Position numbers and translations under genes: made by a program
Part shown: positions 22,233-31,463 of the stretch, piece by piece
Layout of the letters: each line of letters begins with the position of its first letter
Numbering within the stretch: position 1 is the stretch's first letter
Assembly: GCF_030815485.1 (NCBI RefSeq)
Contig: NZ_JAUSWV010000002.1
Span: 3,720,001-3,784,000, forward strand
Direction: 5' to 3'
Source of the DNA: Streptomyces rishiriensis
GTDB lineage: Bacteria > Actinomycetota > Actinomycetes > Streptomycetales > Streptomycetaceae
DNA length: 64,000 bases
The notes under the pieces: model-generated
Database searches by the model: none
Told to the model about the DNA's origin: nothing
The model's input: the letters and a program-made list of their open reading frames with translations, nothing else

Positions 22233-23957
22233 GTGACGAGTAGCAGTGCGCGGCGCTCCGCCGTTCCGGAGGTCGGCCGTCCGACGGAGGCTCACGACGG
22301 CTGGCAGGACCGGCTGCGTCTGTTCGGCTATGCCGGGCGCCCCCGGGCCGATGTCAGGGAACGTCTGGTGCCGCCCTTTCCGGGGCCGCGGACACGCCGG
22401 TGGGAGTTCGTGCGCCTGGGCCCGGCCGGGGCGTACCGCGTCGCCGAGGTGATGGACTGGCTGGGGCCGCTGCTCGTCGCCGTGCTGGCCGGAGCGATCC
22501 GGTTCCGGCGTCTCGGGCAGCCGCGGGGCCTCGTCTTCGACGAGACCTACTACGCCAAGGACGCCTGGGCGCTGCTGCGGCTCGGTTACGAGGGCACCTG
22601 GCCGGACCGCAAGATCGCCGACCCGCAGATCCTCGCGGACCCTCAGGTGATCCCGCTCTCCGAGACCGGGGCGTTCGTCGCCCACCCGCCGACGGGCAAG
22701 TGGGTGATCGCCCTCGGCGAGTGGCTGTTCGGCTTCACCCCGTTCGGCTGGCGCTTCATGACCGCGGTCCTGGGCACGCTGTCGGTGCTGATGCTGTGCC
22801 GCGTCGGACGCCGTCTGTTCCGGTCGACGGCGCTGGGCTGTCTGGCCGGCACGCTGATGGCGCTGGACGGTCTGCATGTGGTGATGAGCCGTTCCGCGCT
22901 GCTGGACGTCGTCGTCATGTTCTTCGTGCTGGCGGCTTTCGGCTCTCTGCTGGTCGACCGGGACCACGCACGGGCCCGGCTCGCGGCGGCCCTTCCGGTG
23001 GACGGGGACGGGTACGCGCGCCCGGACCGGGTCGCCGGCGAGCGTGCCGGGACGGGACCGCGTCCGTGGCGGCTCGCGGCCGGCGTCTTCCTGGGGCTGG
23101 CGGCCTCGACCAAGTGGAACGGCCTGTACTTCCTCGCCTTCTTCGTGGTCCTCACCCTGCTGTGGGACGTCGGCTCCCGCCGCGTGGCCGGGGCGGGGCG
23201 CCCGTACCGGGCGGTGCTGCGCAGGGATCTCTGCTGGTCCGTGCTGTCCGTCGTACCGGTCGCGGTCGTGACCTACCTGGTGACGTGGGCGGGCTGGTTC
23301 CGGTCCGACGACGGATACGGACGGCACTGGGCGGACGGCCGCGGCGGCGCGTGGGCGTGGATACCCGCTCCGCTCCGCAGCCTGTGGCACTACGAGTCCG
23401 GGGTCTACGGGTTCAACGTGGGTCTCCACACCTGGCACCGGTACGAGTCGAACCCCTGGAGCTGGCTGGTCCTCGGCCGCCCGGTGCTGTTCGACTACCG
23501 GTCGCCGAAGGCCGGGCGGGACGGGTGCCACGCCACGGCCGAGTGCTCACAGGCGGTCCTCGCGCTCGGCACGCCGCTGCTGTGGTGGTCGGCGTGCTGC
23601 GCACTCGTGTATCTGCTCTACCGGTGGGCGCTGCGCCGGGACTGGCGCGCCGGCGCCGTTCTGTGCGCGGTGGCGGCCGGTTATCTGCCCTGGTTCCTGT
23701 ACCAGGACCGCACGGTCTTCTCCTTCTACGCGGTCGCCTTCGTGCCGTACCTGTGTCTGGCCGTGACGATGATGCTGGGGGCGTTCCTCGGGCCGCCGGG
23801 GGCGGACGCCAGGCGTCGGACACGGGGCGCGGTCGTCGCGGGCGGGCTCGTGCTGCTCATCGCCTGGAACTTCGTCTACTTCTGGCCGGTGTACACGGGT
23901 CAGGCGATCCCGGTCGGCGACTGGCGGGCGCGGATGTGGCTGGACACGTGGATCTAG
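22233..23957 (+). CDS. pmt: Protein O-mannosyltransferase (PMT family)
   Basis: 574-residue multi-spanning GT-C glycosyltransferase that moves mannose from polyprenyl-phosphate mannose to exported proteins as they are secreted. The catalytic acidic pair sits in the first extracytoplasmic loop (VFDETYYAKDAW, about residue 100). Further family segments are AHPPTGKWVIALGEWLFGF, SRSALLDVVVMFF, STKWNGLYF and the C-terminal PWFLYQDRTVFSFYAVAFVP. About ten to twelve hydrophobic segments are visible. The start is GTG 22233. The ~60-residue N-terminal cytoplasmic leader is typical of actinobacterial members. It stands alone and is the first clear core gene right of the scar region. Confidence 0.92.
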   Translation: MTSSSARRSAVPEVGRPTEAHDGWQDRLRLFGYAGRPRADVRERLVPPFPGPRTRRWEFVRLGPAGAYRVAEVMDWLGPLLVAVLAGAIRFRRLGQPRGLVFDETYYAKDAWALLRLGYEGTWPDRKIADPQILADPQVIPLSETGAFVAHPPTGKWVIALGEWLFGFTPFGWRFMTAVLGTLSVLMLCRVGRRLFRSTALGCLAGTLMALDGLHVVMSRSALLDVVVMFFVLAAFGSLLVDRDHARARLAAALPVDGDGYARPDRVAGERAGTGPRPWRLAAGVFLGLAASTKWNGLYFLAFFVVLTLLWDVGSRRVAGAGRPYRAVLRRDLCWSVLSVVPVAVVTYLVTWAGWFRSDDGYGRHWADGRGGAWAWIPAPLRSLWHYESGVYGFNVGLHTWHRYESNPWSWLVLGRPVLFDYRSPKAGRDGCHATAECSQAVLALGTPLLWWSACCALVYLLYRWALRRDWRAGAVLCAVAAGYLPWFLYQDRTVFSFYAVAFVPYLCLAVTMMLGAFLGPPGADARRRTRGAVVAGGLVLLIAWNFVYFWPVYTGQAIPVGDWRARMWLDTWI

Positions 23958-24104
23958 CCGGGCGGACGCCGCGCGAGGACCGCGGCAGCCCCGGCCGTCG
24001 CACCGGTGGTCACCCCGCCCGTCGTCCCGGTGGTCACCCCGGCCGTCGCACCGGTCGGCGCGACCACCGCGACGATCGCCGTGACCGCCGGGGCCGGGCC
24101 GCGG

Positions 24105-25202
24105 CTACTTGAGTTCGGCGTCGGTGTAGTAGCCGCCCGCGACCAGGACGTACTCGTAGTTGGTCTTGTCGACGGTCGTCGGCTGCAGCAAGTAGGCGGG
24201 CACGGCCTTGACCCCGTTGTCGTAGGCCCTTCTGTTGTTCACCTTCGGCGTCTTGCCGTTGAGTATGTCGTCGGCCATCTCCGCTGCCACACCGGCGAGT
24301 TGACGGAGGTCCTTGTAGACGGTCTGGGACTGCTCACCCGCGATGATCGACTTCACCGAGGCGAGTTCGGCGTCCTGTCCGGTGACGATGGGGAGGGGTG
24401 TGTCGCCGGAGCCGTAGCCGTCCGCCTTCAGCGCGTTCAGGACGCCGATGGAGATGCCGTCGTACGGCGACAGGACCGCGTCGACCTTCTTGCTGCCGTA
24501 CGAGTCGGCGAGGATGCCGTTCATGCGCTTCTGCGCGGTGGGCCCGTCCCAGCGCAGGGTGGTGACGTCCTTCAGCGCGGTCTGGCCGGACCGGACCACC
24601 AACTGCTTGGTGTCCAGGAACGGCTGGAGAAGGTGCATCGCGCCGTCGAAGAAGAACTTGGTGTTGTTGTCGTCGGGGGAACCGGCGAACAGTTCGATGT
24701 TGAACGGGCCCGCGCCGTCCTCCAGACCGAGCTTGTCGATGATGTAACGGGCCTGGAACCGGCCGACCTGCTCGTTGTCGAAGGAGACGTAGTAGTCGAC
24801 GTTCTCGGTGCCGAGGATGAGCCGGTCGTAGGAGATCACCGGGATGTCCGCGTCGGCGGCCTTCTGGAGCACGCCGTTCAGGGACTTGTTGTCGATGGCC
24901 GCGATGATCAGCGCGTCGACGCCCTGCTCGATCAGGGCGGCGATCTGTGCGACCTGCGTCTTCGGGTTGTCCTCGCCGTACACCAGCTTGGTCCGGTAGC
25001 CGTCGGCCTTCAGGTCGGCGACGACGCTCTTGCCGTCGGTGAGCCAGCGCTCGGAGGCCTGGGTCGGCATGGCGATGCCGATGGTGCCGCCCTCGGAGTC
25101 GCTCTGGGAGCCGCTCCCGATGTCGCTGCCGCAGGCGGACAGCGTGAGGGCGAGAGAGACGGCTCCGGCGATGGCGGCGAGGGCCGCTCTTCGGTTGCGC
25201 AT
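24105..25202 (-). CDS. Sugar ABC transporter substrate-binding lipoprotein (ChvE/XylF-like)
   Basis: 365-residue periplasmic-binding-protein-fold lipoprotein. The signal peptide ends in the lipobox LTLSAC (Cys about residue 24). A type-1 sugar-binding domain follows (GTIGIAMPTQASERW, VDALIIAAIDNKSLNGVL, PVISYDRLI, DAVLSPYDGISIGVLNALKA, IVTGQDAELASVKSIIAGEQ). It matches the ChvE/xylose-binding group, which feeds pentoses or related sugars to an ABC importer. ATG 25202 has GAGGA eight bases upstream. No ATP-binding protein or permease gene follows, so it is an orphan here; its partners are elsewhere or lost. A long gene-free region lies upstream. Confidence 0.9.
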   Translation of the reverse strand: MRNRRAALAAIAGAVSLALTLSACGSDIGSGSQSDSEGGTIGIAMPTQASERWLTDGKSVVADLKADGYRTKLVYGEDNPKTQVAQIAALIEQGVDALIIAAIDNKSLNGVLQKAADADIPVISYDRLILGTENVDYYVSFDNEQVGRFQARYIIDKLGLEDGAGPFNIELFAGSPDDNNTKFFFDGAMHLLQPFLDTKQLVVRSGQTALKDVTTLRWDGPTAQKRMNGILADSYGSKKVDAVLSPYDGISIGVLNALKADGYGSGDTPLPIVTGQDAELASVKSIIAGEQSQTVYKDLRQLAGVAAEMADDILNGKTPKVNNRRAYDNGVKAVPAYLLQPTTVDKTNYEYVLVAGGYYTDAELK

Positions 25203-26159
25203 GGTGATCGTTCCTCGTTCTTCTCGTCGTTGAGAGGATGTGGCGGCGTATCTGAGGGCGGTGGGGAACCGGTGGAGCGGGCCGGTCAGCCGGTCAGCCG
25301 GCGGACGGGACCGGGCGGTCCGGGGGTGGGACGCGCCGGGTCCGCTTCCGCGCGGTCGCATGAGGGTGCGGGTCACGTCCCCTCAGGGGGCGCCGAGCGG
25401 GGGTGTGTTCGGGGCGCCTGTACCGACCGGGCTTCCGGTGGAGCGGTACGCCCCGCGGCGCGGATCCGCTCGGCGATCTCTTGGATCCGCGTGCGGCCGC
25501 GAGGCCGTCGGGGGCCTGGCGCACCTGTTCATGGGCGGGGAACAGGCGGAGGGTCACGTTGGACTGACTGACGATCGGATCGCCCGGCGCGTCGCCCGGG
25601 ACGGCGCTGGAGCGCCTCGGTGTCCGGTGGATCGCCGGTCAGTGCGGCGGTACGGCCCGGTAAGCGGGTTTCGCCGGCTCCCGTGAGCGCGTCACCGGGG
25701 CGCGCCTGTCCATACGTGAGGCTGCGCCGGGGCGCGCCTGCCACGTATGCACGGATGTCGGTGGCGCGCAGGGCACTTGCCTTTCAGCCGTTCGAAATTT
25801 CGTCACGTGGTCGGAATAGTGGCGTGACAATAAGAGGGGGTGTGCGGGGTGTCAACGCTCCGAACAGAAACGGTTTCGGAAAGTGGTGGATATCGCTTTC
25901 TATCCCGGCGCGACCCTGTGGAAACGCCATGAAACACGGCCTGGAAACAGGGTGCCCGCCCCGCTGGAAGTCGTCGCCGACCTCGCCGCTGCCGCCGCCG
26001 GCAGTGCCGCTGCCGACCGCGTCACCGTCGCCTGTGCCGCCGTCGCCCGTGCCCCTGCCGACCGTGCCGCTGCCGCCGCCCGCGTCCCTGCCGCCGCCCC
26101 TGCCCTGCCGACCCGTCGGCTGTGGTGGGCGTGCCGTCATTTGCCGCGGGGGGGCCGGG
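25203..26159. other. 957-bp gene-free region with palindromic sites
   Basis: No supported gene. CGAAATTTCG at 25794-25803 and GAAACGGTTTC at 25867-25877 are perfect short palindromes of the kind bound by ROK or LacI-type sugar regulators. The part from about 25980 to 26120 is a CCGCTGCCG-type low-complexity tract. The region may be the remnant of a lost sugar-regulator or permease locus upstream of the orphan binding protein. Confidence 0.45.
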
Positions 26160-27056
26160 TCAGCGCAGCGTGAGGGGGGTCTCGCGGGTGACCCGGGTCA
26201 GTTTCTCGGGGTTGCGGATGTAATAGATGCCGGTGATGCGGGCGTCCTCGACATGGATCGCCATGATGCCGTCGTTCTCGCCGTCCAGCCGTACGAGAAG
26301 TGCCGGACTGCCGTTGACCATGGTGGCCTCATCGGTGATCTCGGCTTCGAACTTGCCGCTGCCGCCGACGATGAAGCGGGCCACCTTGTCCGCGCCGATG
26401 ATCGGCCGCCGTGCGGCCTGCTTGACGCCGCCGCCGTCGCTGAGGAGCACGACCTCGGGGGCGAGCACGTCGAGCATGGCCTGGATGTCGCCGGTGAGGA
26501 GCGCGCGCCGGAACGAGTCCAGAGCCGCCCGGGTCTCGCGCGGGGACACCGCCTGGCGAGGGCGGCGGGCGTCGATGTGCTTGCGGGCGCGGTGGGCGAT
26601 CTGGCGGACGGCCCCGGGGCTCTTGTCGACGGCGTCCGCGATCTCCTCGTAGCTGACGTCGAAGGCCTCGCGCAGCACGAAGACCGCGCGCTCCGTCGGC
26701 GACAGCGTCTCCAGGACGAGCATCAGCGCCATCGACACACTGTCGGCGAGTTCGGCGTCCTGGGCCACGTCCGAGGCGGTGACCAGCGGCTCGGGCAGCC
26801 AGGGGCCGACGTAGGCCTCCTTGCGGCGTTTCATGGTGCGCAGCCGGTTGAGCGCCTGGCGGGTCGTGATCCGGATCAGGTAGGCGCGCTGGTCGCGGAC
26901 CTCCGCCAGGTCGACCTCGCTCCAGCGCAGCCAGGTCTCCTGGAGCACGTCCTCCGCGTCCGCCGCCGACCCGAGCATCTCGTAGGCGACCGTGAAGAGC
27001 AGGTTGCGGTGGGCGACGAACGTGTCGGTCGCCCGATCAGCGGCGTCGTCGACCAT
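26160..27056 (-). CDS. sigJ: SigJ-type ECF RNA polymerase sigma factor
   Basis: 298-residue extracytoplasmic-function sigma factor with a C-terminal extension. Region 2 is LLFTVAYEMLGSAADAEDVLQETWLRW (within residues 17-45), then RAYLIRITTRQALNRLR. Region 4 is LSPTERAVFVLREAFDVSYE, then ADAVDKSPGAVRQIAHRAR. From about 185 a SnoaL-like (NTF2-fold) domain (FRRALLTGDIQAMLDVLAPE onward) replaces an anti-sigma partner, as in the SigJ group. Such factors respond to oxidative or redox stress. It is followed upstream in the same direction by an FAD oxidoreductase gene, a conserved pairing. Confidence 0.92.
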   Translation of the reverse strand: MVDDAADRATDTFVAHRNLLFTVAYEMLGSAADAEDVLQETWLRWSEVDLAEVRDQRAYLIRITTRQALNRLRTMKRRKEAYVGPWLPEPLVTASDVAQDAELADSVSMALMLVLETLSPTERAVFVLREAFDVSYEEIADAVDKSPGAVRQIAHRARKHIDARRPRQAVSPRETRAALDSFRRALLTGDIQAMLDVLAPEVVLLSDGGGVKQAARRPIIGADKVARFIVGGSGKFEAEITDEATMVNGSPALLVRLDGENDGIMAIHVEDARITGIYYIRNPEKLTRVTRETPLTLR

Positions 27057-27161
27057 GGTTCGGCCTCTTCCTGTTCCTCACGGTCGGCCCTGGCTGCCGA
27101 CGGCCTTCGGTGTGGCGTCCACACCACGGGCCATTCTCTCCCGTGCCGTCACGCCCGCCGG

Positions 27162-28364
27162 TCAGGACACCCGGCCGACGGGGTCGAGTGTCTTGCCGTT
27201 CGCCTCGAGCAGCTGCCGGCGCTTGGCGGGACTCGCGGTGCGGTGCAACCGGTAGGCACCGGGCTTGTGGGCCTCCTCGGCCAGGTGCTTGACGATGACC
27301 TTGCAGATGACTTCCTTGAGCCGCGCGCCGGGACGACCGTCGATGTGGAACCACTGGGCGACATCGGTCTTGCTGGCCTTCTGGAAGATGCCGTCGCTGC
27401 GGCCCAGGCTGAGGCACTGCGCCACGAACGCCATGCCGAGCGGCGCGGGCTGCTCTCCGGCGATCCGGCTGAGCACGGTGTCGGCGGCCCGCGCGCCCAG
27501 CGGCATCGCGGCTTGGCAGCTCATCCGCAGCGGCAGGTCCGACGGCGCCGCCGAGTCTCCGGCCGCGACGATGCGATCGTCGTCGACGCTGGTCAGCGTC
27601 TCGTCCGTGAGCAGGCGGCCCAGTGCGTCGGTGCGCAGGCCGCTGCGGGCGGCGAGGTCCGGCACGCCGAACCCGGCGGTCCAGATGGTCAGCTCGCTCG
27701 GCAGCTCGCGGCCGTCGGCGAGCCGTACGGCATCACGGGTCACCGCCGTCACCATCGTGCCGGGGCCGTCGAGGACGGTCACCTTGAGCTTGGCCAGCCG
27801 CCCGGCGACCGAGCGGCGGCCCCGGGGATGCAGATACGGGCCGAGCACCCCGCCGCAGACCAGGGTGACGTTGTGACCTCCTTCGGCCAGCTCGGCGGCG
27901 GTCTCGATGCCGGTCGGGCCGGCTCCGACCACCGTCACCGCGGCCGATGCGGACACGGCGTCGAGGGCCGGGCGCAGTCGCTCGGCGTCCTCCAGGTCGG
28001 CGATCGGGTAGGCGTGCTCCGCCGCCCCGGGCACCTGGGGGTCGGCGCTGCCGCTGCCCACCGCGTAGATCAGGTAGTCGTAGTCGATCGTGCCGCCGGA
28101 GGCCGGCGTCACGCTGCGCCCGGCCGCGTCGATCCGTGCCACGGTGTCGACCACCAGCCGGACGCCGTCGGCCAGTACGTCCCCGAAGTCGACGACCGCG
28201 TCGTCGGACCCGCCCACCAGCTGGTGCAGACGGACGCGGTGGACGAAGGTCGGTCGCGGGTTGATCAGTGTCACGGTCACGTCGTCGCGCTGCGTCAGAC
28301 GATTGGCAGCCATGACACCGGCGTAGCCGCCGCCGATCACGACGACATCGATGTTCTCAGCCAT
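27162..28364 (-). CDS. FAD/NAD-dependent oxidoreductase (NDH-2-like)
   Basis: 400-residue flavoprotein with an N-terminal FAD-binding Rossmann motif (VVVIGGGYAGVMAAN), a second NAD(P)H motif (VTVVGAGPTGIETAAELAE, about residues 160-178) and the C-terminal FAD motif DRIVAAGDSA. It belongs to the pyridine nucleotide-disulfide reductase superfamily near type-II NADH dehydrogenases, but no membrane anchor is evident. The substrate is unknown. The ATG has GGAGA just upstream. It lies 105 bp before sigJ in the same direction; the two are probably co-transcribed and co-regulated. Confidence 0.9.
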   Translation of the reverse strand: MAENIDVVVIGGGYAGVMAANRLTQRDDVTVTLINPRPTFVHRVRLHQLVGGSDDAVVDFGDVLADGVRLVVDTVARIDAAGRSVTPASGGTIDYDYLIYAVGSGSADPQVPGAAEHAYPIADLEDAERLRPALDAVSASAAVTVVGAGPTGIETAAELAEGGHNVTLVCGGVLGPYLHPRGRRSVAGRLAKLKVTVLDGPGTMVTAVTRDAVRLADGRELPSELTIWTAGFGVPDLAARSGLRTDALGRLLTDETLTSVDDDRIVAAGDSAAPSDLPLRMSCQAAMPLGARAADTVLSRIAGEQPAPLGMAFVAQCLSLGRSDGIFQKASKTDVAQWFHIDGRPGARLKEVICKVIVKHLAEEAHKPGAYRLHRTASPAKRRQLLEANGKTLDPVGRVS

Positions 28365-28464
28365 GACATCTCCTCCGTGTTCAGTGGTTCGGCCTCAAGA
28401 CACCGCGTCGCCGTCCCCTGTGACAGCATGTGAGGCAGATCACTCCGCTTGGCGGAGAGGAGTT

Positions 28465-29163
28465 CTAGAGGTCCCCGGTCGGGGTGCCCGCTCCCGGCGT
28501 GATCAGGCCGGTCTCGTAGGCCACGACGACGGCCTGGGCACGGTCCCGCAGGTGGAGCTTGGCGAGGATCCGGGCCACGTGGGTCTTCACGGTGGCCTCG
28601 CTCAGACGGAAGCGCGCGGCGAGTTCGGCGTTGCTCAGGCCGGTGCCGAGCGAGCCCAGGACCTCGAGCTCGCGAGGGGTGAGTACCGTCAGATCGCGGT
28701 GCAGGGCGGCGGAGGCCGCCGTCTCGAGGGCGACGAAGCGTTCGACCAGGCGCCGGGTGATGGCCGGCGAGAGCAGCGCGTCGCCGGTGCGGGCGAGACG
28801 GACGGCGGCGACCAGGTGCTCGGGGGTGACGTCCTTGAGGAGGAAGCCGCTCGCCCCGGCGGTGAGGGCCGCGTACACGTACCGGTCGAGGTCGAAGGTG
28901 GTCAGCATGATGACGCGGGGCGGGTCGGGCGTCACCGCGCCGGAGAGGATCCGCCGGGTGGCTTCCAGGCCGTCGGTCCCCGGCATCCGGATGTCCATGA
29001 GGACCAGGTCGGGGCGGGTGCGGCGGACCGCGTCGACGGCCTGGTCGCCGTCGGCGGCCTCCGCGACGACCTCGATGCCGTCCGCCGCCAGGATCATGCC
29101 GAAGCCGGTGCGGACCAGCGCCTGATCGTCGGCGATCACCACGCGCGGCGGCTCCTCGATCAC
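28465..29163 (-). CDS. NarL/LuxR-type response regulator
   Basis: 232-residue response regulator. The receiver domain has acidic residues in VVIADDQ, phospho-acceptor Asp57 in LVLMDIRMPG, and the switch Thr/Lys in MLTTFD and LLKDV. A LuxR helix-turn-helix follows at about 165-220 (LTPRELEVLGSLGTGLSNAE, SEATVKTHVARILAKLHL). The GTG start overlaps the histidine kinase stop by four bases. The pair lies divergent from a MacB-type ABC exporter, its most likely target. Confidence 0.93.
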   Translation of the reverse strand: MIEEPPRVVIADDQALVRTGFGMILAADGIEVVAEAADGDQAVDAVRRTRPDLVLMDIRMPGTDGLEATRRILSGAVTPDPPRVIMLTTFDLDRYVYAALTAGASGFLLKDVTPEHLVAAVRLARTGDALLSPAITRRLVERFVALETAASAALHRDLTVLTPRELEVLGSLGTGLSNAELAARFRLSEATVKTHVARILAKLHLRDRAQAVVVAYETGLITPGAGTPTGDL

Positions 29164-30536
29164 GCGGGCTCCTCCGCGGGGATGACGGCGCGGACCGCGA
29201 AGCCGCCGGTGGGGCGTTCGCCCGCGGAGAGGGTGGCTCCGTACACGGCGAGGCGCTCGCGCAGGCCGATCAGTCCGCGGCCGCCACCGGAACCACCCGG
29301 CGCCGCGGACGTGCCGCCGGTGTCGGACACCTCGATGCGCACCGCCCCGGGGACGTGCTCGACGACGACCCGCACCCGGCTGCCGACGGCATGCCTGACC
29401 GTGTTGGTCAGCGCCTCCTGCACCACGCGGTACGCGGCCAGGTCGGCGCCGGCGGCGAGGGGCGCCGGGGTGCCGGTGACGGTCAGCTCGACGGGTACGC
29501 CCGTCTCGCGGACCCGGTCGGCGAGGAGGGGCACCTGGGCGAGGCCCGGCTGCGGCGCCAGATCGGTCCCGGCGGCCGGGTCGCAGGCGCCCCCGGCCCG
29601 CTCCGCGGCCCCGCCCTCGTCCACGTCACCGGCCATGGTGAGCAGGCCCATGACGTGCCGGAGTTCGGCCATCGCGGTACGCCCGCCCGCCTCGACGGCC
29701 AGCAGCGCCTGGCGGGCCCGGTCGGGCGCGGTGTCCATCACCTTGCGGGCCGCGCCCGCCTGGATCACCATCACGCTCACATTGTGGGTGACGACATCGT
29801 GCAGTTCGCGGGCGATCCGGGACCGCTCGCGGTCGACGGCCAGCCGCATGGCGGCCTCGTGCTCCTCCTCCAGAGCGGTCAGCCGCTGCTTCCAGGTGTG
29901 GACCGCGTTGGCTCCCAGCCCCACCGCGAGCAGCGCGAGGAACGGCACGAGACCGGGAGCGAACGACGGGAAGTTCTCGTCGCGCCGTACGGCGAGCAGG
30001 GCGGCGCCGATCACCAGGCCGACGAGGGCCCGCGCCCGGTACGGGCTGTACACCGCCGCGCTGTAGGCGGCGACCACACCGGACAGGAACGTGTACAGGG
30101 TCGGGTCGCCGCCGCGCAGGTGCTCGTTGAACAGCAGACTCGCGACGATCACCGCCCAGAACGCGGACAGCGGGAACCTCCGGCGCACCACCAGGGGCAG
30201 CGCGGTCAGGGCGGCCAGCACCAGCTGCCAGGGATCGACGGCTTCGGCGAACCGCACCATGCCCACGCCGACGTCCGGGAGCGGACCGACCTGCGGGAGG
30301 CCGGGCGCGGGCATCCGCGGCGGGACCGGCACGAAGACCGGCGTGCCCGGCGCGGCGGCGTCGCCCTGCCGGTAGGCGGCGCCGACCGTGCAGGCGGCCA
30401 GGACGAAGGCCAGGATCGCGTCGGCCGTCCACATCCAGCGGGACGGGCGGGGCAGCGGACTCCGGCGCAGCAGGGCCGCGGCCCCCGTCCGCCACCGCTG
30501 CACGATCTCCGCCCGCACCGTCCCCGCCCCGCCCAT
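29160..30536 (-). CDS. Sensor histidine kinase (HisKA_3)
   Basis: 458-residue membrane sensor. Four to six hydrophobic segments fill the first ~200 residues. A dimerisation/phospho-acceptor helix follows (IARELHDVVTHNVSVMVIQA, His in ELHD), then a HATPase_c domain (YRVVQEALTNTVRHA, GRGLIGLRERLAVYG). It partners the response regulator that overlaps its 3' end. Start ATG 30536 is used; a GTG a few codons in is also possible. The signal is unknown; such pairs next to MacB/FtsX exporters usually sense antibiotics or envelope stress. Confidence 0.9.
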   Translation of the reverse strand: MGGAGTVRAEIVQRWRTGAAALLRRSPLPRPSRWMWTADAILAFVLAACTVGAAYRQGDAAAPGTPVFVPVPPRMPAPGLPQVGPLPDVGVGMVRFAEAVDPWQLVLAALTALPLVVRRRFPLSAFWAVIVASLLFNEHLRGGDPTLYTFLSGVVAAYSAAVYSPYRARALVGLVIGAALLAVRRDENFPSFAPGLVPFLALLAVGLGANAVHTWKQRLTALEEEHEAAMRLAVDRERSRIARELHDVVTHNVSVMVIQAGAARKVMDTAPDRARQALLAVEAGGRTAMAELRHVMGLLTMAGDVDEGGAAERAGGACDPAAGTDLAPQPGLAQVPLLADRVRETGVPVELTVTGTPAPLAAGADLAAYRVVQEALTNTVRHAVGSRVRVVVEHVPGAVRIEVSDTGGTSAAPGGSGGGRGLIGLRERLAVYGATLSAGERPTGGFAVRAVIPAEEPA

Positions 30537-30749
30537 GCGCACAGTGTGGCAACCCGTGTGGCCTCCCACATCCGTCCCGCTGCGGACGGTGACGCGGGCG
30601 GCCTACATCCGCCGCGTACATCGCAGGGATGACGTGCCCGGCGGGTCATCCCACAACGGCAGCCCGTCTCGCCGTGGCAGCCGACGCCCCGGGCCGGGGT
30701 CCGCCCCTAGCTTCGGACCGAACCGTCGACCGCCGACCCTGGAGGCACC

Positions 30750-31463
30750 GTGGCAGCGACCGCGCCCGTCATCGACATACGGGCTGTGAGCAGGACGTAC
30801 GGGGAAGGACCGCCGGCCCTCGCCGACGTGACGCTGAGCGTGGCCGCCGGAGAGGCAATCGCCGTTCTCGGGCCGTCCGGCAGCGGCAAGTCCACGCTGC
30901 TCAACCTGATCGCGGGACTCGACCGGCCGAGCACCGGCAGCGTCACGGTGGACGGGCTGCGGGTGGACGGGCTGAGCGAGGCCGGGTCGGCGCGTTACCG
31001 GCGCGCGAAGGTCGGCATGGTCTTCCAGTTCTTCAACCTGCTGGACGATCTGACGGTCGCCGACAACGTGCTGCTGCCCGCCCGGTTGGCGGGGATGCCC
31101 CGGGCGGAGGCCCGCGCACGGGCCGCCGCTCTGCTGGCGGACCTGCGCATCGACCGGCACGCGGGCGCCTACCCCGGCCGGCTGTCCGGCGGGGAGCGGC
31201 AGCGGGTCGCGGTGGCCCGGGCCCTGATGAACCGTCCGGCTCTGCTGCTGGCGGACGAGCCCACCGGCGCGCTGGACACCGCCTCGGGCGCGGAGGTCCG
31301 GGAACTGCTCGCCGAACTCAACGCGTCGGGGCAGACGATCGTCCTGGTCACCCATGATCTGGGCCTCGCCGCGTCCTGCGCGACCCGGACCGTCGAACTG
31401 GTCGACGGCCGTGTCGTCCGGGACACCAGAAGCGCCGAGGGCGCTGCGGCGGTGGCCCGATGA
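30750..31463 (+). CDS. ABC exporter ATP-binding protein (MacB/LolD type)
   Basis: 237-residue ABC ATPase with Walker A GPSGSGKSTLL, Q-loop MVFQFFNLLDDLTVADNVL, signature LSGGERQRVAVARAL and Walker B LLLADEPTGALD. The MacB group couples ATP hydrolysis to FtsX-like permeases and exports antibiotics, peptides or lipids rather than importing nutrients. GTG 30750 has GGAGG upstream. The stop overlaps the permease start (ATGA). It is divergent from the two-component system, 213 bp away. Confidence 0.94.
   Translation: MAATAPVIDIRAVSRTYGEGPPALADVTLSVAAGEAIAVLGPSGSGKSTLLNLIAGLDRPSTGSVTVDGLRVDGLSEAGSARYRRAKVGMVFQFFNLLDDLTVADNVLLPARLAGMPRAEARARAAALLADLRIDRHAGAYPGRLSGGERQRVAVARALMNRPALLLADEPTGALDTASGAEVRELLAELNASGQTIVLVTHDLGLAASCATRTVELVDGRVVRDTRSAEGAAAVAR

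Noticed and set aside
25294..26140. Several frames in the gap upstream of the sugar-binding protein, including a Pro-repeat protein.
   Set aside because: Low-complexity composition, no ribosome site, no recognisable domain.
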